Shown here piece after piece: positions 38,001-49,357 of a DNA stretch of 64,000 nucleotides. A model generated the notes under the pieces. The model was not told the origin of the DNA. It did no database searches and worked only from the letters and a program-made list of their open reading frames with translations. Position 1 is the first letter of the stretch; each line of letters opens with the position of its first letter. Origin of the DNA: Owenia fusiformis (taxonomy: Eukaryota; Annelida; Polychaeta; Sabellida; Oweniidae); the NCBI GenBank assembly GCA_903813345.2, contig CAIIXF020000012.1:26300684-26364683 (forward strand), in the 5' to 3' direction. Position numbers and translations under genes: made by a program.

Positions 38001-41000
38001 GGTTTCAACTATCAAGGTGCTTCTCCAAACATCCGGCCACTATGTGCAATTGTGTCAGGTAATTAGTAATTGTTTATGTTTAGATTACTTATTAGAGATG
38101 TCAAATCATGGGTTCATCAAAACAGCATTATGACTGTTCAATAGCAGCAAAATGTCGCAGAATTTAGTATTTTATGTTTTAACAATATATTTTGTTATTG
38201 AATAACTAAAAATGAGGGGGTGGATATTGAGCAAGCTGCATGTCTCCGAGCTATGATGCGCTAGTAATAATTGTACGTGACACGCACACAGGTGGTAGAC
38301 AGGGAAACATTAAGCTTGCCAAATGACCAATGTCTGTTGAGTAGTAAATAATCATAAAGCCATACTGTGAGAATGTCTACACATTGGCGCAATCATGGGC
38401 TTTTGATTAGAAGCCCATGGCGCAATTTAGCCAGTCAGCCATTTGCTCCACGCCAGACCCAGGAACACGACGAAGCCTCTCGTAAGTGAAACTTTAGCTT
38501 GCTTTTTATTTCCCTTAATGGATAGATGATTGAGTTTGATAATGAAAGAAACACAATAAAGACACCTGGCAAATTGTTGTAAACATAAGATTTAGCATTG
38601 ATCTTGATAATTTAATAAATTGATTGTCTTGGAAGGTCCATGATACTGTATGGCTGAACAGTATGCTATAAACTAATGTCTTTGTATCATTGAATAAAAT
38701 ACACAGCAGTGTCTTTGTATCTTTAGAGGAGTGTCTTCAGAGCAGTGTCTTTGTGTGCAGCGTCAAATTTCCCGCAAAATAGAATTCATGTGATAGCTAA
38801 ATTTACATAGATATTGAGAAACGTGTAGAAGACACTAGGATGAAGAAGAAAGGAGTTTGAATGGAGAAAGCAGAATTCGATATCGTACGAGAAATTGCTA
38901 CCGGAAGACAGGCCATATCTTGCTACAAAAAACACAGTTTTCAAGATTGAGCAATATGCGCACATTGATTTGGAGCATAAGTTTGCACCATTTTAAAGAT
39001 AGAAATATAATGTTACATCATGTACAATGCAATGTAAATATATTCATTTAGCAGTATACAGGTTTGGCCAAAACATAAGGAGTAAATCCATTTAAAAGTA
39101 AAATCATTATTAGGCTTATCATTCGAGAGAGAATATAATTTTCAATGATTTGAAATAGGCATTCATATTTTTGCCTACAATAATTATGTATCATTTAAAG
39201 GAAGAAATATAATTACAGTGCAATGTAAATATGTCTATATATGTATCAAGCGATGTGAAAGGTGGATCAAAACATTCCCATCTTCAAGCGATATTATTTC
39301 ACGGGGCTAATAAGTTGTAACAATGATTCTCTCCCTATATCATGACATGTATACTATTTGAAGTCATTACTTATAGAGGTCGTCTCATTGGCCTACTCTG
39401 TACATAGAAATCTAAAGAAATTTAAAATAAATTATAAAAAACGTAAAAGCTGTTTATGTGCAATTTTTTCAAATCTCTTACCCCAAAAAACAAGTACAGT
39501 AAACCAAACCTATAGCTACGACACTCAAATGCTCATAAATAGGAATTTACATTAACAGATGTTTATGCCCAATTCACAAAACAGCGTCTACCAGTCCTCC
39601 TAAATAAGCAAGAATATGTCAAATATACCGATCTTGACTCTATACATATAAAGAGATTATCCTATATGAGGTTCAGGATATTGGGATTATCCCGAGGCCA
39701 ATATAATATATCTGCCCGAGGGCCGTAGGTCCCGAGGGTAGATATATTATATTGGCCAAGGGATAATCCAAATATCCTGAACCGACTATAGGATGATCTG
39801 TTTATCCCATACCAATCACATTGTTCAATTTGCCAAAGTTCAGAAACTTTGCAACCAACCGTGGAATATTCTTAAAATATTCATGTCCAGTTTTGTATTC
39901 CTGTTTCTTTCCTATTCAAATCTTTGATTATTAACGCCGGTACACTGCTCCTTCCCTTCTTTAAAGCATCAAACAGGTCGAGATTGTCTGCGTTTTTCTC
40001 CATTGTCGTTTACAGTATGCGAACGTTACAAAAAAGAACCAATACGGGAACAGCGATTATGACGTAGCGGGCAGATATAGTACGAGGGGTGATCCAAAAG
40101 TCTTGGACGCCCTGCTCTAATTTTGTTGGTTTTTGATAAAATTACTTTAAACTTTCCAATAATAAAGACCAACAACCTAACTACTTTGTGTATAAATTTC
40201 ATGGATAAATGACATGTTTGATGTAGTTTTCTAGACAGTTTTTAATATGGGGACCCTGCCACCCGGAACGGTATTCACACATGACAACTTTCAGCCTTAA
40301 ATGTTGCCGCCATTTGACTTGTTTCGCAAGTCTTGACCACTGTCTTTCTTTGAAATGTGAATGTTAAACCATGTTAGTTTACTTCCTTTCTTACTAGGCA
40401 ACGAATTAATTGTGTTTTAATTATAATGTCACATATGACAATGATCATATATGTCAAATTCTAAGAAAATGACATCAGACAAGCAACCCTCATTCTGGTA
40501 TCATTTTTGCTCCAAAATGGCTGCTGAAATGCAGAACATGAAAGAAATCAAAGAAGAACAAAGAATACTACAAGATATTTCCACTATTATTGACCTTTAG
40601 CAGCTACCATATGCACAATACAGTCTAGATATGGCTCCGTGTGATTTTCTTTCTTTTCTCTAAGTTGAAAGGAGGGTTGAAAGAAAATGTTTTTTTACTC
40701 ATTTGATGAGGTTTAGAGTGGCACTCCAGCAGCATTTGTATCACATAAGCAATGGCGGTTTCATAAATGTCTTCCATTCATAGGTAAAGCGGTATGAAAG
40801 ATGGGTTCAAATTCGTGGAAAATATGTTGAAAAGTAGGTCTTAATATGTGAAGATGATGATGGCAGATGACACTCAGATTGACAATCGAAAATTCTCTCA
40901 TATAATGACTGGTGTTAGGTTGTGCACCCGCACCTAAAGTATTTGCCATATTATAACAGTTGTGACGTGATTTGCTATATTTAAATACCGTTCCGGGTGG

Positions 41001-44000
41001 CAGGGACCCAGTGTTAAAAAATCTTTACCAAAAAGCCAAAATATATTATTTTCTATTGAAACTTATACACAAAGTGGTTAAGATGTAGATCTTTATTATC
41101 TGAAAGTTTCGTGCAGTTATATTAGAAAATAGCAAAGTAAGAGCGGGGTGTCCAAGACTTTTGGATCACCCCTCGTATATCTGTCCGCTCGGAGCGGGAC
41201 GTAAAGCTATATCTGCCCGCTGATGAAAAGCTTTTACAAACCGGCTTTATGTACCCGTAACACGTCCAAGTATGGGATAAATGTATATATGCTAATGTAG
41301 TTAGTTTATATTCTTGTGCATGTCTCAATATACTCACATGCTGCATATTACTTATCTCAAAATATGCAGAAATACTCATGAAAAGTGGCATATATGCAGA
41401 TCATATGCAAATATAATCAGTTTTAATTTTTAAATATATCTAGTATACTCAACTGCTTATATTTGTCTATCCCAAATAAGCAGGTATATGCAGTTTCAGC
41501 GCTGCATATAATCACAAGTAAACAGCAAATATGCAAAGTATGTCTGAATATAAGCAAATATACTCAGTGACAGTACCCGTATATGCAGTCAGTATTCTCC
41601 GTGAATGTTTGTTATATGCAGCTGCATATATGTGTGTTCCATATATGCAGTTATTGTCTGCGTTCTGTCAGTGATGATTACTGGTTATAACATGCAATTT
41701 GAAGCAAATAACCACTAGAATTGCTCGTTATTTGCAAGCAATATTCGTTATTTTATACAGTGTACTATATAGCCACGAGAAAGTGTTGAAATATGCATTT
41801 TTGTTCGTTCTTTAATAGTGGATAAAAACAGATATAACATTTTTCAAGTGTCCGGCGGGGCTGGCCTTTTATATCTTTTTCAATTTAGTTTTAGAGATAG
41901 TGGGTAAAAAGTGGCGTGTAACCGCTGCTATTATGTTCTTTAATGGGTTCGCTGTTGGTCAAATGATACTAGGAGGAATAGGATATGGAGTAAGAACTTG
42001 GCGAGGTGTACAGTTGGCTTCATCTTGTCCTATGGCGATATTCCTCGTTTTTATGGGGTAAGTGCTGTACCTATTGTTTAAGGTAGTTCCGTAATGGTCT
42101 TCAGGACTGTCAATAGATGGCATACAATTTAGTGGGTTTAATAGCATACTTTAACATGTAAAAATTGCTCTAAAAATCTCCCAAGATAAATGTTATTGAA
42201 ATATCTCAAACCTTATGATTTTGAATCTTGAAACATGTTTGTAAATAATAATGAAGGAAGATTTGACATTTGTTTGATAAATGTAGTGAAATTGAAGTTT
42301 GAAAACAGCAATATTTACACACAAACCAATGGGCCAGATGTGAACAACAACCTAGTAGTTAACTGCCATCTATGCGAATCCTTGCTCCCATTAGATCGGA
42401 ATATTTTGATTTTAACTATGTATCCTATTATATGTATAAATACCAGTATAAGACGTCAAAAATATTTTATTTATATTTAGTCGCACGATATCAATTCCCC
42501 CTGAAACGTTTTGTTGCTAGAATCACCTAATTCCGATCACTTGGATCAACAATTTTAAGTTGCACTTCCAGTTAATATTGAAGCCTCTATTCCTAGAAGG
42601 GCGAAAGGGTATTGCACTCTATATAATAAAATCAAAGATGAATATTTCACAACCAGTCTGTTATTTATACAAAAAATGAATTCTAAATTAAATAGTATTT
42701 CTTTTATTTGATTAGCATATTTCCTGAATCACCACGCTGGCTTTTTAGTAAAGGACGAGTCAAAGATGGAATAAAGGTCGTTGAGACTATGGCGAAAATA
42801 AATGGAGTTAAACTAAAAAAATCACTGGAACAAGAGGTAAATATATCATTACACATATTGAAGTATGTTTAGAGGACGCAGAGCCCTGAAATAGCATCGG
42901 GGAACATGAAGCAAGATAGAGATCAAAAGGTGATTTCAGCCAATGTACCTCCTAAAATATATTTTATATTTTGAAGAGTTTGCACATTCCTTGTAATTTT
43001 ATAGCCGTCTCAAATTGAATAATTTTCATAATTTGTTACAAACAAAAATGGCTACAAAACATTTTACACCAGTTATAACAAAAACAAAAAAACCAAATCC
43101 CAAACCATAATCCAATATGAAAAGAAACCATGTCTTATACCCTCTCCCCTACAATTCAAGTTCCAATATCCCGAGACCCTAACACCAATGGACAAACATC
43201 TAGTCTCAAATGATGTGGGACAGACAAAACCAATCTCGTCGATATTATCAAAGGATCAACATCCATTTGGTCTGTTTCAGTTATATACTCTTTGCCATTG
43301 TAGATGTCACTGTTAGACATAAAGGTGGATCCTCTTGAAGATGACGTCACTGAGAAGCCAGAGCACCAGGTTCATGAGCCAAAATTGACAGATCTGTTTT
43401 TGACAAAGTATTTACGACGCAGTACATTGTTTTTTTCCTTTGTATGGTAAGTTGTGTTTGACGAATCTACTAAGTGCCCCAGTCACATTTGGTCTACAGC
43501 AACCGTACAACGGCCGTAGCTTCCCAAAGTGGAGAGAATTATGCGACATTAAAAATAGGTATTACGACTACGATGTACATTTTCTATATCGATTTTGTGA
43601 GGCTACGCCCGCCATGCGACCGACGTAAAACAAATGGGAGTGAGGCTTAAGTTCAATTATTGATGAAATATTCTTGATCGAATTGAATATTTATCTCATC
43701 TCAACTTCGCATATGTCTTTGTATTACTTCAGGATTGCAACTGCGTTTGTGTACTACGGTCTAAGTTTTAATACTGGAAATATCGGTGGCGACCCCTATA
43801 TAAATCAAATCATTTCTGGCTGCATGGACATATTGGGTAATATTCTGGTAATATTCATAACCATGAAGATTGGTAGGAGGTTACCAATGGTGGGCTTCTT
43901 GTTCGTGGCAAGTGTTGCGCTTCTCTTGATCAGCGCTGTACCAAACGATCGTAAATGTAAGTATACGTTATACCTCATTCTACTTCTTGATGCATGTCTG

Positions 44001-44977
44001 TGTCAGGCCCGTGGCTAATTTTTGTAAGGGGGTTGGTTTTAAGTCCAGAAGGGATTCATACTGTGCTTATGCATTAGTGTTCGACATTCATGACCCATTA
44101 TATTGCTATGCCACCATGTGCTCATGTCGTATGTTATGGATACAACCATAGACTTCAGGTCCGATACAACGTTGCTCATCAAACTTTAGAAATTATCAAC
44201 AATTTTACTTTTGATAATTGCTATCACAAAAATTCATAAAAAATAACATGCGCATCTACCATAACTTGATGACAAAATTTGTGTGAACATTCCACTTTAA
44301 CTGTTAACATCGAGTTTTCTATCAGCTTTAGAATACGTGATTATTGCTTTTGCCATGATTGGAAAGCTGGCCATATCCGGTGCCTTAAACATTGTGTGGA
44401 TTTACACCCCAGAGGCATACCCTACATTTCTCAGGGCATACGCAACTGGAACTGGCTCTGCTGTGGCAAGGATCGGATCAGCAATTGCTCCATATGTACT
44501 TCTTCTCGTAAGTAAAATAACGTTAACGACTGTATCCTTTATAAAATATACCTGGTACAGAGTATATGCTGATGTACATCGTATTGTGTTGAATTGGTAT
44601 TTGCCCCATTACTATTTGAATACAATTTTGGTTATCTACTACACCATGTATTTCAACAATTCGATTCACTCGTTTACTACGTTGTCATAATGTTTCAGTT
44701 TTAATAACAGAAAAACTCCAAATCATCCTGTTTGTGCAATGTCTTGCCTAGTGCTCGGCTGCTTCATGGCCCATGTGCTTTTTATATTTTTGTTCAGGGA
44801 GGTGCGACCAATAAGAGTGTTCCAATGATATTGTTTGGTGCTGTGTCCGCTTTAGCTTGTGGGGCTACACTTTGGCTACCAGAAACACGTGATAGTGATC
44901 TGTTAGAAACGATAGACGATGCAGAAACGCTAAACTCGCAACAGTACAGAAAGATGCACTTCAGAGGATGCTGGTAA
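32042..44977 (+). CDS. SLC22-type organic ion transporter, copy 1, nine exons
   Basis: Exons: 32042-32461, 32711-32814, 34687-34841, 41889-42057, 42716-42836, 43304-43446, 43733-43956, 44326-44507, 44798-44977. Total 1698 nt, 565 residues, all introns GT-AG, phases 0,2,1,2,0,2,1,0. Signatures of the SLC22 branch of the major facilitator superfamily are in order. A first membrane segment (residues 17-37) is followed by a large outer loop with four N-glycosylation sequons (N60, N68, N91, N111) and Cys 50, 85 and 123. WDLVC is at 141-145, GYLSDRYGRK spans the exon 2/3 joint, PESPRW is at 286-291, YTPEAYPTFLRA is in exon 8, and LPET is at 533-536. Length is typical of the family. Members move organic cations, zwitterions or anions across the plasma membrane; the substrate cannot be told. 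Intron 3 (7047 bp) is inflated by a CACTA-like element. The gene looks intact. Confidence 0.92.
33079..33228. repeat. intronic hairpin repeat, copy 1a
   Basis: Within intron 2. An AAGCCCAAGACTCAATGCAT arm pairs with ATGCATTGAGTCTTGGGGTT. The inner arms GAATCATACCA/TGGTATAAAGC and GGTGTTGTTTCC/GGAAACAACGCC close on GACCGCGCAGCGGG. The same hairpin occurs at the matching place in copy 2 (57864-58010), so it predates the gene duplication. Confidence 0.75.
33498..33645. repeat. intronic hairpin repeat, copy 1b (local tandem duplication)
   Basis: A second hairpin with the same arms and loop (GACCTCGCAGCGGG) lies about 420 bp downstream of the first. It is followed by the same flank (TTCTATAAAATCATCT, then GTCAAGTTGGCAAGT). 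The hairpin plus flank (about 33060-33470) was therefore tandemly duplicated in copy 1 only. Confidence 0.75.
34122..34294. mobile_element. ~173-bp MITE, CCGGTG family, copy C (inverted)
   Basis: Starts CCGGTGTAAAAGGGTGGGAG and ends CTTTCACATCGG. The interior is the reverse complement of copies A and B. Lies in intron 2 of SLC22 copy 1; no counterpart at this place in copy 2. Confidence 0.75.
35310..35641. mobile_element. GC-rich MITE with CAGGGGCGGATC ends
   Basis: Left CAGGGGCGGATCTGGG and right CCCAGATCCGCCAGTG are inverted. GTATA flanks both sides (35305-35309, 35642-35646). The interior is rich in GGCCCA/TGGGCC repeats and contains GTCCGCGCTTGCGCGGA. CAGGGGCGG-type ends are common in hAT-derived MITEs, but only 5 bp of duplication is seen where hAT makes 8, so the superfamily is open. 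Inserted in the CACTA-like element. Confidence 0.7.
35650..39655. other. interior of the CACTA-like element, no gene recognised
   Basis: About 4 kb of AT-rich sequence with poly-C runs (35808-35825). No frame longer than about 85 codons and no transposase motif was seen. A short start-to-donor stretch at 38414-38488 (MAQFSQSAICS then GTAAGT) is the only exon-like feature. Confidence 0.4.
39659..39794. repeat. 136-bp perfect-style hairpin
   Basis: Arms ATCCTATATGAGGTTCAGGA and its inverse TCCTGAACCGACTATAGGAT enclose GGATTATCCC, GGCCAATATAATATATCT and the loop GAGGGCCGTAGGTCCCGAG. The loop word GRCCGTAGGTC is shared with the hairpin at 54197-54325. Confidence 0.8.
39881..40003 (-). CDS. short start exon or ORF beside the hairpin (MEKNADNLDL)
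   Basis: On the minus strand a 40-codon frame starts MEKNADNLDLFDALKKG and ends NRKETGIQNWT. It looks more coding-like than its surroundings: charged, mixed codons, context CGACAATGG. A CRE-like TGACGTAG is at 40060-40067, about 57 bp upstream. No family is recognised. It may be the first exon of a mobile gene interrupted by the mariner element at 40081. Confidence 0.25.
   Translation of the reverse strand: MEKNADNLDLFDALKKGRSSVPALIIKDLNRKETGIQNWT
40081..41177. mobile_element. 1.1-kb mariner element, TACGAGGGGTGATCC ends
   Basis: Ends TACGAGGGGTGATCCAAAAG and its inverse, with TA at both ends. It is inserted within the hairpin-associated element, whose two parts (GGGCAGATATA and TATCTGTCCGC) flank it. 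It carries the 3' third of a mariner transposase. Confidence 0.85.
40610..40835 (+). pseudogene. 3' fragment of a mariner transposase
   Basis: The plus strand reads SLDMAPCDFLSFL, a stop, then VERRVERKCFFTHLMRFRVA, ISNGGFINVFHS, a stop, and VKRYERWVQIRGKYVEK with a stop at about 40834. This matches the end of mariner transposases (YSPDLAPSDYHLF ... RWxKCIxxxGxYVEK). The third catalytic Asp (in APCDF) is kept; the P of SPD is L. At least two in-frame stops; the N-terminal two thirds are missing. Confidence 0.8.
41280..41760. repeat. subterminal GCATATA-rich region of the CACTA-like element
   Basis: Within 480 bp the motifs TGCATAT, ATATGCA and AATAAGCA/TGCTTATA recur more than fifteen times in both orientations. 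A sparser mirror of this lies in the left end (about 34900-35100, including CTGCATATATGGAACAC, which also occurs inverted at about 41640). Arrays of short repeats at both ends are where CACTA proteins bind in plant elements. Confidence 0.65.
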
Positions 44978-45000
44978 ATATATGATATTATATTTTATCT

Positions 45001-45006
45001 ATTAAA
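45001..45006 (+). promoter_or_regulatory. candidate poly(A) signal ATTAAA of SLC22 copy 1
   Basis: ATTAAA 24 nt after the stop codon; several AT-rich alternatives follow. Low certainty. Confidence 0.3.
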
Positions 45007-45009
45007 TGA

Positions 45010-45650
45010 TTTCATCTTTACTTTCATTCCATCAATAACAAAAATTAAACTTCGTCATAACTCTAGCAACCGGAAGTCAAAAATTGGACTCTTGTTTCCA
45101 AGATTTTATAGGGAAATGGCTAGTGTAGCCTATAGTCTTATTTGTTTATTTTTGTATATTTTTAGCAAAAGAACCACAACTCAATCAAAACCGTTGTAAA
45201 TATTCACAAATAAAAAAAAATGCACAACAGAGTAAACCTAGTGTAATACATAGCCATTGGTAAGTAAAACAGCACATCAAAAATCTAGAAAAATCCAAGC
45301 AGTGAAATACCTTAAAATCACCATTTATACCCCCTGGGGAATTTTTGTAAGAGGTTACTATGATAAGCAGTAATAACTTCTGATGTATAACTCCAATCAC
45401 AATAAAATCTTCAGGGATCATACACCTATATATAGTTAGTTGCAGTCACAGCAAGTATGATATTAATTGGTCAATTGGTTACCATAGCAACACAATTTTA
45501 TTGCTCAAAATCTTTAATATTTCAGGTAAATCCGAAACTTCCTATAATAACAGATGTTGCCATTTCTCTTCAAATCATTTGGAAATGAACATTAAGTTAC
45601 CCTAAAAACATATTTGGGGAATATGTAATAAGATAGCATGATTAATGGTA
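45010..45650. other. unassigned DNA downstream of SLC22 copy 1
   Basis: No gene is recognised. TTAGCAAAAG and poly-A patches are present but no clear repeat. Confidence 0.4.
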
Positions 45651-45659
45651 GAGTCTGAG

Positions 45660-46975
45660 ACCATAAAATAGTTCAGATACAAGAGCCTAAGTTGGTTCAG
45701 CCTCCAGAGTTTATATATGGTACAGCCTCCAGGGTATAAGACGAGTGCAGTCTCAAGAATCTAATATGGTACAGCCTCTAGAGTGAAATATGTATTTTGC
45801 ATTCAGAGTCAAAGATGATACAACATTCAAAGATCTATGATTGCTATAGCATTCAGAGCCTATGATGACTACAACCTCCATGAGTCTAAGATGGTACAGC
45901 CTGTAGACCCTTAGATGGTACAGCCTCTGGTTATAACATAGGATCAGTCTCCAGAGTTTAAGATGGTACAGCCTTCAGAGGCTATGATTGCTACACAGCC
46001 TTAATGGGAAGATATAGTTCTAAAATTGGTACAACCTCCTGAGTATAATATATATTGAACCTCCAGAGACTAATATGGTGTCGCTTCAGAGTATAATATG
46101 GATTCAGCCTCTCGAGTCAAAGATGGTACAGCCACCAGAGTCTATGATTTCTATGAAAATCAGAGTCTAAGATCGGAAAAGCCTCAAAGAGTCTTAAGAT
46201 AGTATAGCCTGCGAGGATCTGAGATAGTATAGTCGCTAAGAGTCTAACATGGTATAGCCTCAAGAGTCCAAGATGATACACCCACCAGCGTATAATATGG
46301 ATTCAGCCGCTAGAGCCAATGATAATACAGCCACAGTAGACTATGATGGTGTAGCTTCCAAGAGTCTATGATGGTATAGCCTCCAGAATACAATGGATGG
46401 ATACAGCCTCCAAGAGTTTAGGAATGGGGTAGCCTCCAGAGTCTATAATGGGTAAAGCCTCGGTGTCAAAGATGGTATAGCCTCCAGAGCATTCCAGAGT
46501 TCTGGAAACAGTCTTCAGGAGAGATGGTAAGATTGGTATAGCCTTACAGAGTCTAATTTGGTACTGCTTCTAGAGACTAAGATGACAAGAATCACCATTT
46601 CTTCACATATTAACACCAATCTGTGATTAATAAATGGGTCCCAGATGCCTCTAGCGTACAATGGAAACATCCTCCAAAGTCTACAATGGGTACAGCATCC
46701 ATGATCTAAGATTGATACAGCCTACAAAGTTTAATTTGGTCCATCATCTAGAGTCTAAGATGTCAAGAATCACCAATTTGTCACATGTAACACCAATCTG
46801 TGATTAATAAATGGATCTCAGATGGTACAGCCTCTAGTGACTTGAAGGGTTTAGCCTCTAGTGTTTAATGGGTGCATCCTCCAAAGTCTACAATGGGTAC
46901 ATCATCCAAAATCTAAGACTTATGCAGCCTACAGAGTCTAAGTTGGTACATCTTCTAGACTCTTGAGATGTTAAG
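45660..46975. repeat. degenerate ~25-bp minisatellite with higher-order units
   Basis: Dozens of diverged copies of ATGGTACAGCCTCCAGAGTC fill 1.3 kb. In the right half a ~180-210-bp higher-order unit appears three times, marked by CAAGAATCACCA and GTGATTAATAAATGG (about 46590-46635, 46770-46815, 46975-47025). Confidence 0.85.
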
Positions 46976-47063
46976 AATCACAATTTTGTCACATATAACA
47001 CAAATTCGTGTTTAATAAATGGATCGGGAAATGCTTGGACAGATGGGCGGACAAACAGAGCAG

Positions 47064-48138
47064 TACGAGGGTTGTCCCAGAAGTAATGCACTATATGCTC
47101 TAACTTTCATTAATATTCTTCAATTCAGCTGAAATTTTGTGTATATAACAATTGAAGTTTTATCTATTATATCCTGAAGTTTCAGCATCCAACATTAATA
47201 TTAAGTTTTAATATGGTTGCTATAACAACATGGGGGTAGGGGTGGGCGGGGCAGGTACCAATTTTTCTATTTATGAAATGATCTAAAGTGTTATTTCATT
47301 AATATTTCTTTCCTTTAAATGGTCAAAAAGTTTGGGAAATTGTTAAAGTTATTCAGCATGATGTTAACCAAGTACCAATAATGACATTTAGCACTGTGAT
47401 GTCATAATACCACATTTCAATAGTCACAAATTCAAATACAGTCACAGTCAAGAAATTGCAAAAATGGCTGCAATTCTCACCAGAAAACAGAAGGCATTGC
47501 GTTTGGTGGCCTAATTTCATACTTCACTTGGACTCACAGCCACGCAAAACAATGCTACCATGAAGAAAGTATATAAAGAGTATATACCAAATAGAACTAC
47601 AATTATGGGGTGGCAGAAGAGATTTAAAAGAGACGATTTGACCCTGTATGACAACTCCAAACATGGGAGGCAAAAACTCCACAAGTCACAGTGGAAGAAA
47701 TTGCCGAGAGTGTTTGACCTGACAGGCATCAAAAGTACATAACATGCAAATGGCAATATTTTGAGAAAATGTGAAATGGGACACTGTGCAATATACATGT
47801 ACATCCATTAAATCTAGGATGTGCTCATAGTAATTTAGTATCTTAAAATGTATTTTTGAGCATACTTCTTATAGCTACATCAAATGGTCTTCGTTGATTA
47901 ATTATTTCATATTTTCAATTTTTTATTCCTTTTGACGTGACTGTATAACCTGCCCCGCCCTACCCAAACTCACCAACTTGATTTATCATAACATCAATAT
48001 AGTTTTATCAGTCAACATGAAAATTTTTAGAATAATCAAAATGTCCCTAAGGAACATTTACTGAAAATTTCATGGAAAAATATCAATTATTGATAAAGTT
48101 AGAGCATATAGTGCATTACTTCTGGGACAACCCTCGTA
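47064..48138. mobile_element. 1.07-kb mariner element, TACGAGGGTTGTCCC ends
   Basis: TACGAGGGTTGTCCCAGAAG and its inverse at the right end match for over 40 bp (through GTAATGCACTATATGCTCTA). TA is at both ends. An N-terminal transposase scrap is present inside. Confidence 0.85.
47464..47742 (+). pseudogene. N-terminal fragment of a mariner transposase
   Basis: An upstream piece MAAILTRKQKALRLVA ends in a stop. Then 47560-47742 reads TIMGWQKRFKRDDLTLYDNS followed by KHGRQ. This matches the helix-turn-helix end of mariner proteins (WFKRFKEGRESLEDDPRSGRP). The catalytic DDE/D domain is absent. Confidence 0.7.
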
Positions 48139-48139
48139 T

Positions 48140-49210
48140 TTCAACAAACTAAATTATAAGTTGTGTTACCATAGCAAATGCACGTCAATATTATCCAAAC
48201 TTGTATTTGTTAAAAAAGATCATACACTAAAACTGTTCTTAAGGATGAATGTAATAAACAATTTAGGTATAAGGATTGCCTGAAATGACCTCTACCAAAT
48301 ATTTACATGCATTATGTTGTGTTTCTACGTAACCAATTGACAAAACATATTTAGACTAGATAAGATAAAAACATATGTATCAATGACCCTTGTAAGTGTT
48401 ATTCTGTCAACATGATATTATTTGGAAATGTAATAACATAATAACAAAAAGTGCCACGCCCACTGTGGTAAATCGAGCAGTAGTTGAAAATGAGGTTCAA
48501 ACATGAATAGGGTCCAAAGCCAAATACGTCAAACAATTCATATATTCATCATGTTATCTTGTTGTAAACTCCTTCAATATGCATTTAGCTCAACTTTGCA
48601 TTCATTTTTAAAAATTAAAAATGACAAGCTACTATCTGTTTGTAGGGAAACAGTGGACTTATCCTTAATATTTACAATATTTTGCTATCAAATCGACCAA
48701 TCAAGATCAAACTTTTCATGACAACTACTATACAGTATATGGTTGCATGATTCCTGAAAATTTTAATGTGATTGGAGGAATATAACAGTAAATATAAATC
48801 ATGACCCCCTCATAAAATAAGACCGGGGGGAGTACAAATAGTGAGTTTTACATACTTTCCACTACTTAAATTTTTCTAGATTTTTGATATGTCTTTTAAC
48901 TCATCAATATGCATTTGTTGCACTAGGTTTTATAAGTAGTGCAATTTTTTCATTTATTTTTGATGTTTTTACTGGAGTACACAGGAAGTGAAGAAGGGCA
49001 GGTAGATGCCTGAATGTATCTGCATTCACCTACATAGGGCCTCAATACAAAAGACAGCACCCCCCCCTCTCAGTAGACAAATTGACAATCGTTTGTTTTG
49101 TTGTGCAACTATACAATAATATGAAGTAGACTCATTTTACCTATAGTTAAATAACATCGTTCTGTTAATCACGTTAGTCCAAGTCTATATTTAACATATG
49201 GTGGTACCTG
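48140..49210. other. unassigned intergenic DNA
   Basis: AT-rich, no gene or repeat recognised. Confidence 0.4.
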
Positions 49211-49357
49211 TATACAGGGTGGTCCAAAAATGTGACACTCGTATTTCAAAAATAAATATTGATTTTCTTGATGAAAACATGTCATATTATATACCAGTGG
49301 ATAGGGAATTTATTTATCTTTAATTTGATATATCATAAGTTCAAATTTATTATAATA

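Larger units (their letters stand above)
34870..41762. mobile_element. 6.9-kb CACTA (EnSpm)-like element in SLC22 intron 3
   Basis: The left end CACTATATGAAATAGAGAAT and the inverted right end CACTGTATAAAATAACGAAT match at 15 of 20 positions, and the next bases (ATTGCTT) also agree. TAC flanks both sides (34867-34869, 41763-41765). Copy 2 has the uninterrupted site (ATTCGTATTATATAGCC at about 59828). Removing the element plus one TAC leaves 151 bp, against 152 bp in copy 2. Subterminal regions (about 34.9-35.1 and 41.28-41.7 kb) are crowded with TGCATATA/TATATGCA motifs in both orientations, as in CACTA elements. Three-bp TSD and CACTR ends define the superfamily. No transposase was recognised; a short open stretch beginning MAQFSQS (about 38420) ends at a GTAAGT donor. 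The element itself hosts later insertions. Confidence 0.8.
29689..44977. repeat. segmental tandem duplication, unit 1
   Basis: From about 29689 the sequence (CTATCTGAAAA, AATCAGACCCGGA, ACATGAACGTCGTAGTTAAG) is collinear with 55631 onward. This continues through upstream DNA, exons and introns of the SLC22 gene. The right limit of the unit lies beyond the window in copy 2. The unit contains one SLC22 gene and its promoter region. Confidence 0.85.

Noticed and set aside
38414-38488. first exon of a CACTA transposase (MAQFSQSAICS then GTAAGT)
   Set aside because: Only about 24 codons, no partner exon and no similarity; noted inside the element entry but not supported as a gene.
34870-41762. 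Polinton or other large virus-like element
   Set aside because: The 3-bp TSD, CACTR ends, 6.9-kb size and absence of capsid, polymerase or integrase-like frames do not fit; CACTA-like is the better reading.
45660-46975. CRISPR-like or other regular array
   Set aside because: Unit length and sequence vary freely with no constant repeat/unique spacer alternation; it is an ordinary degenerate minisatellite in a eukaryotic genome.
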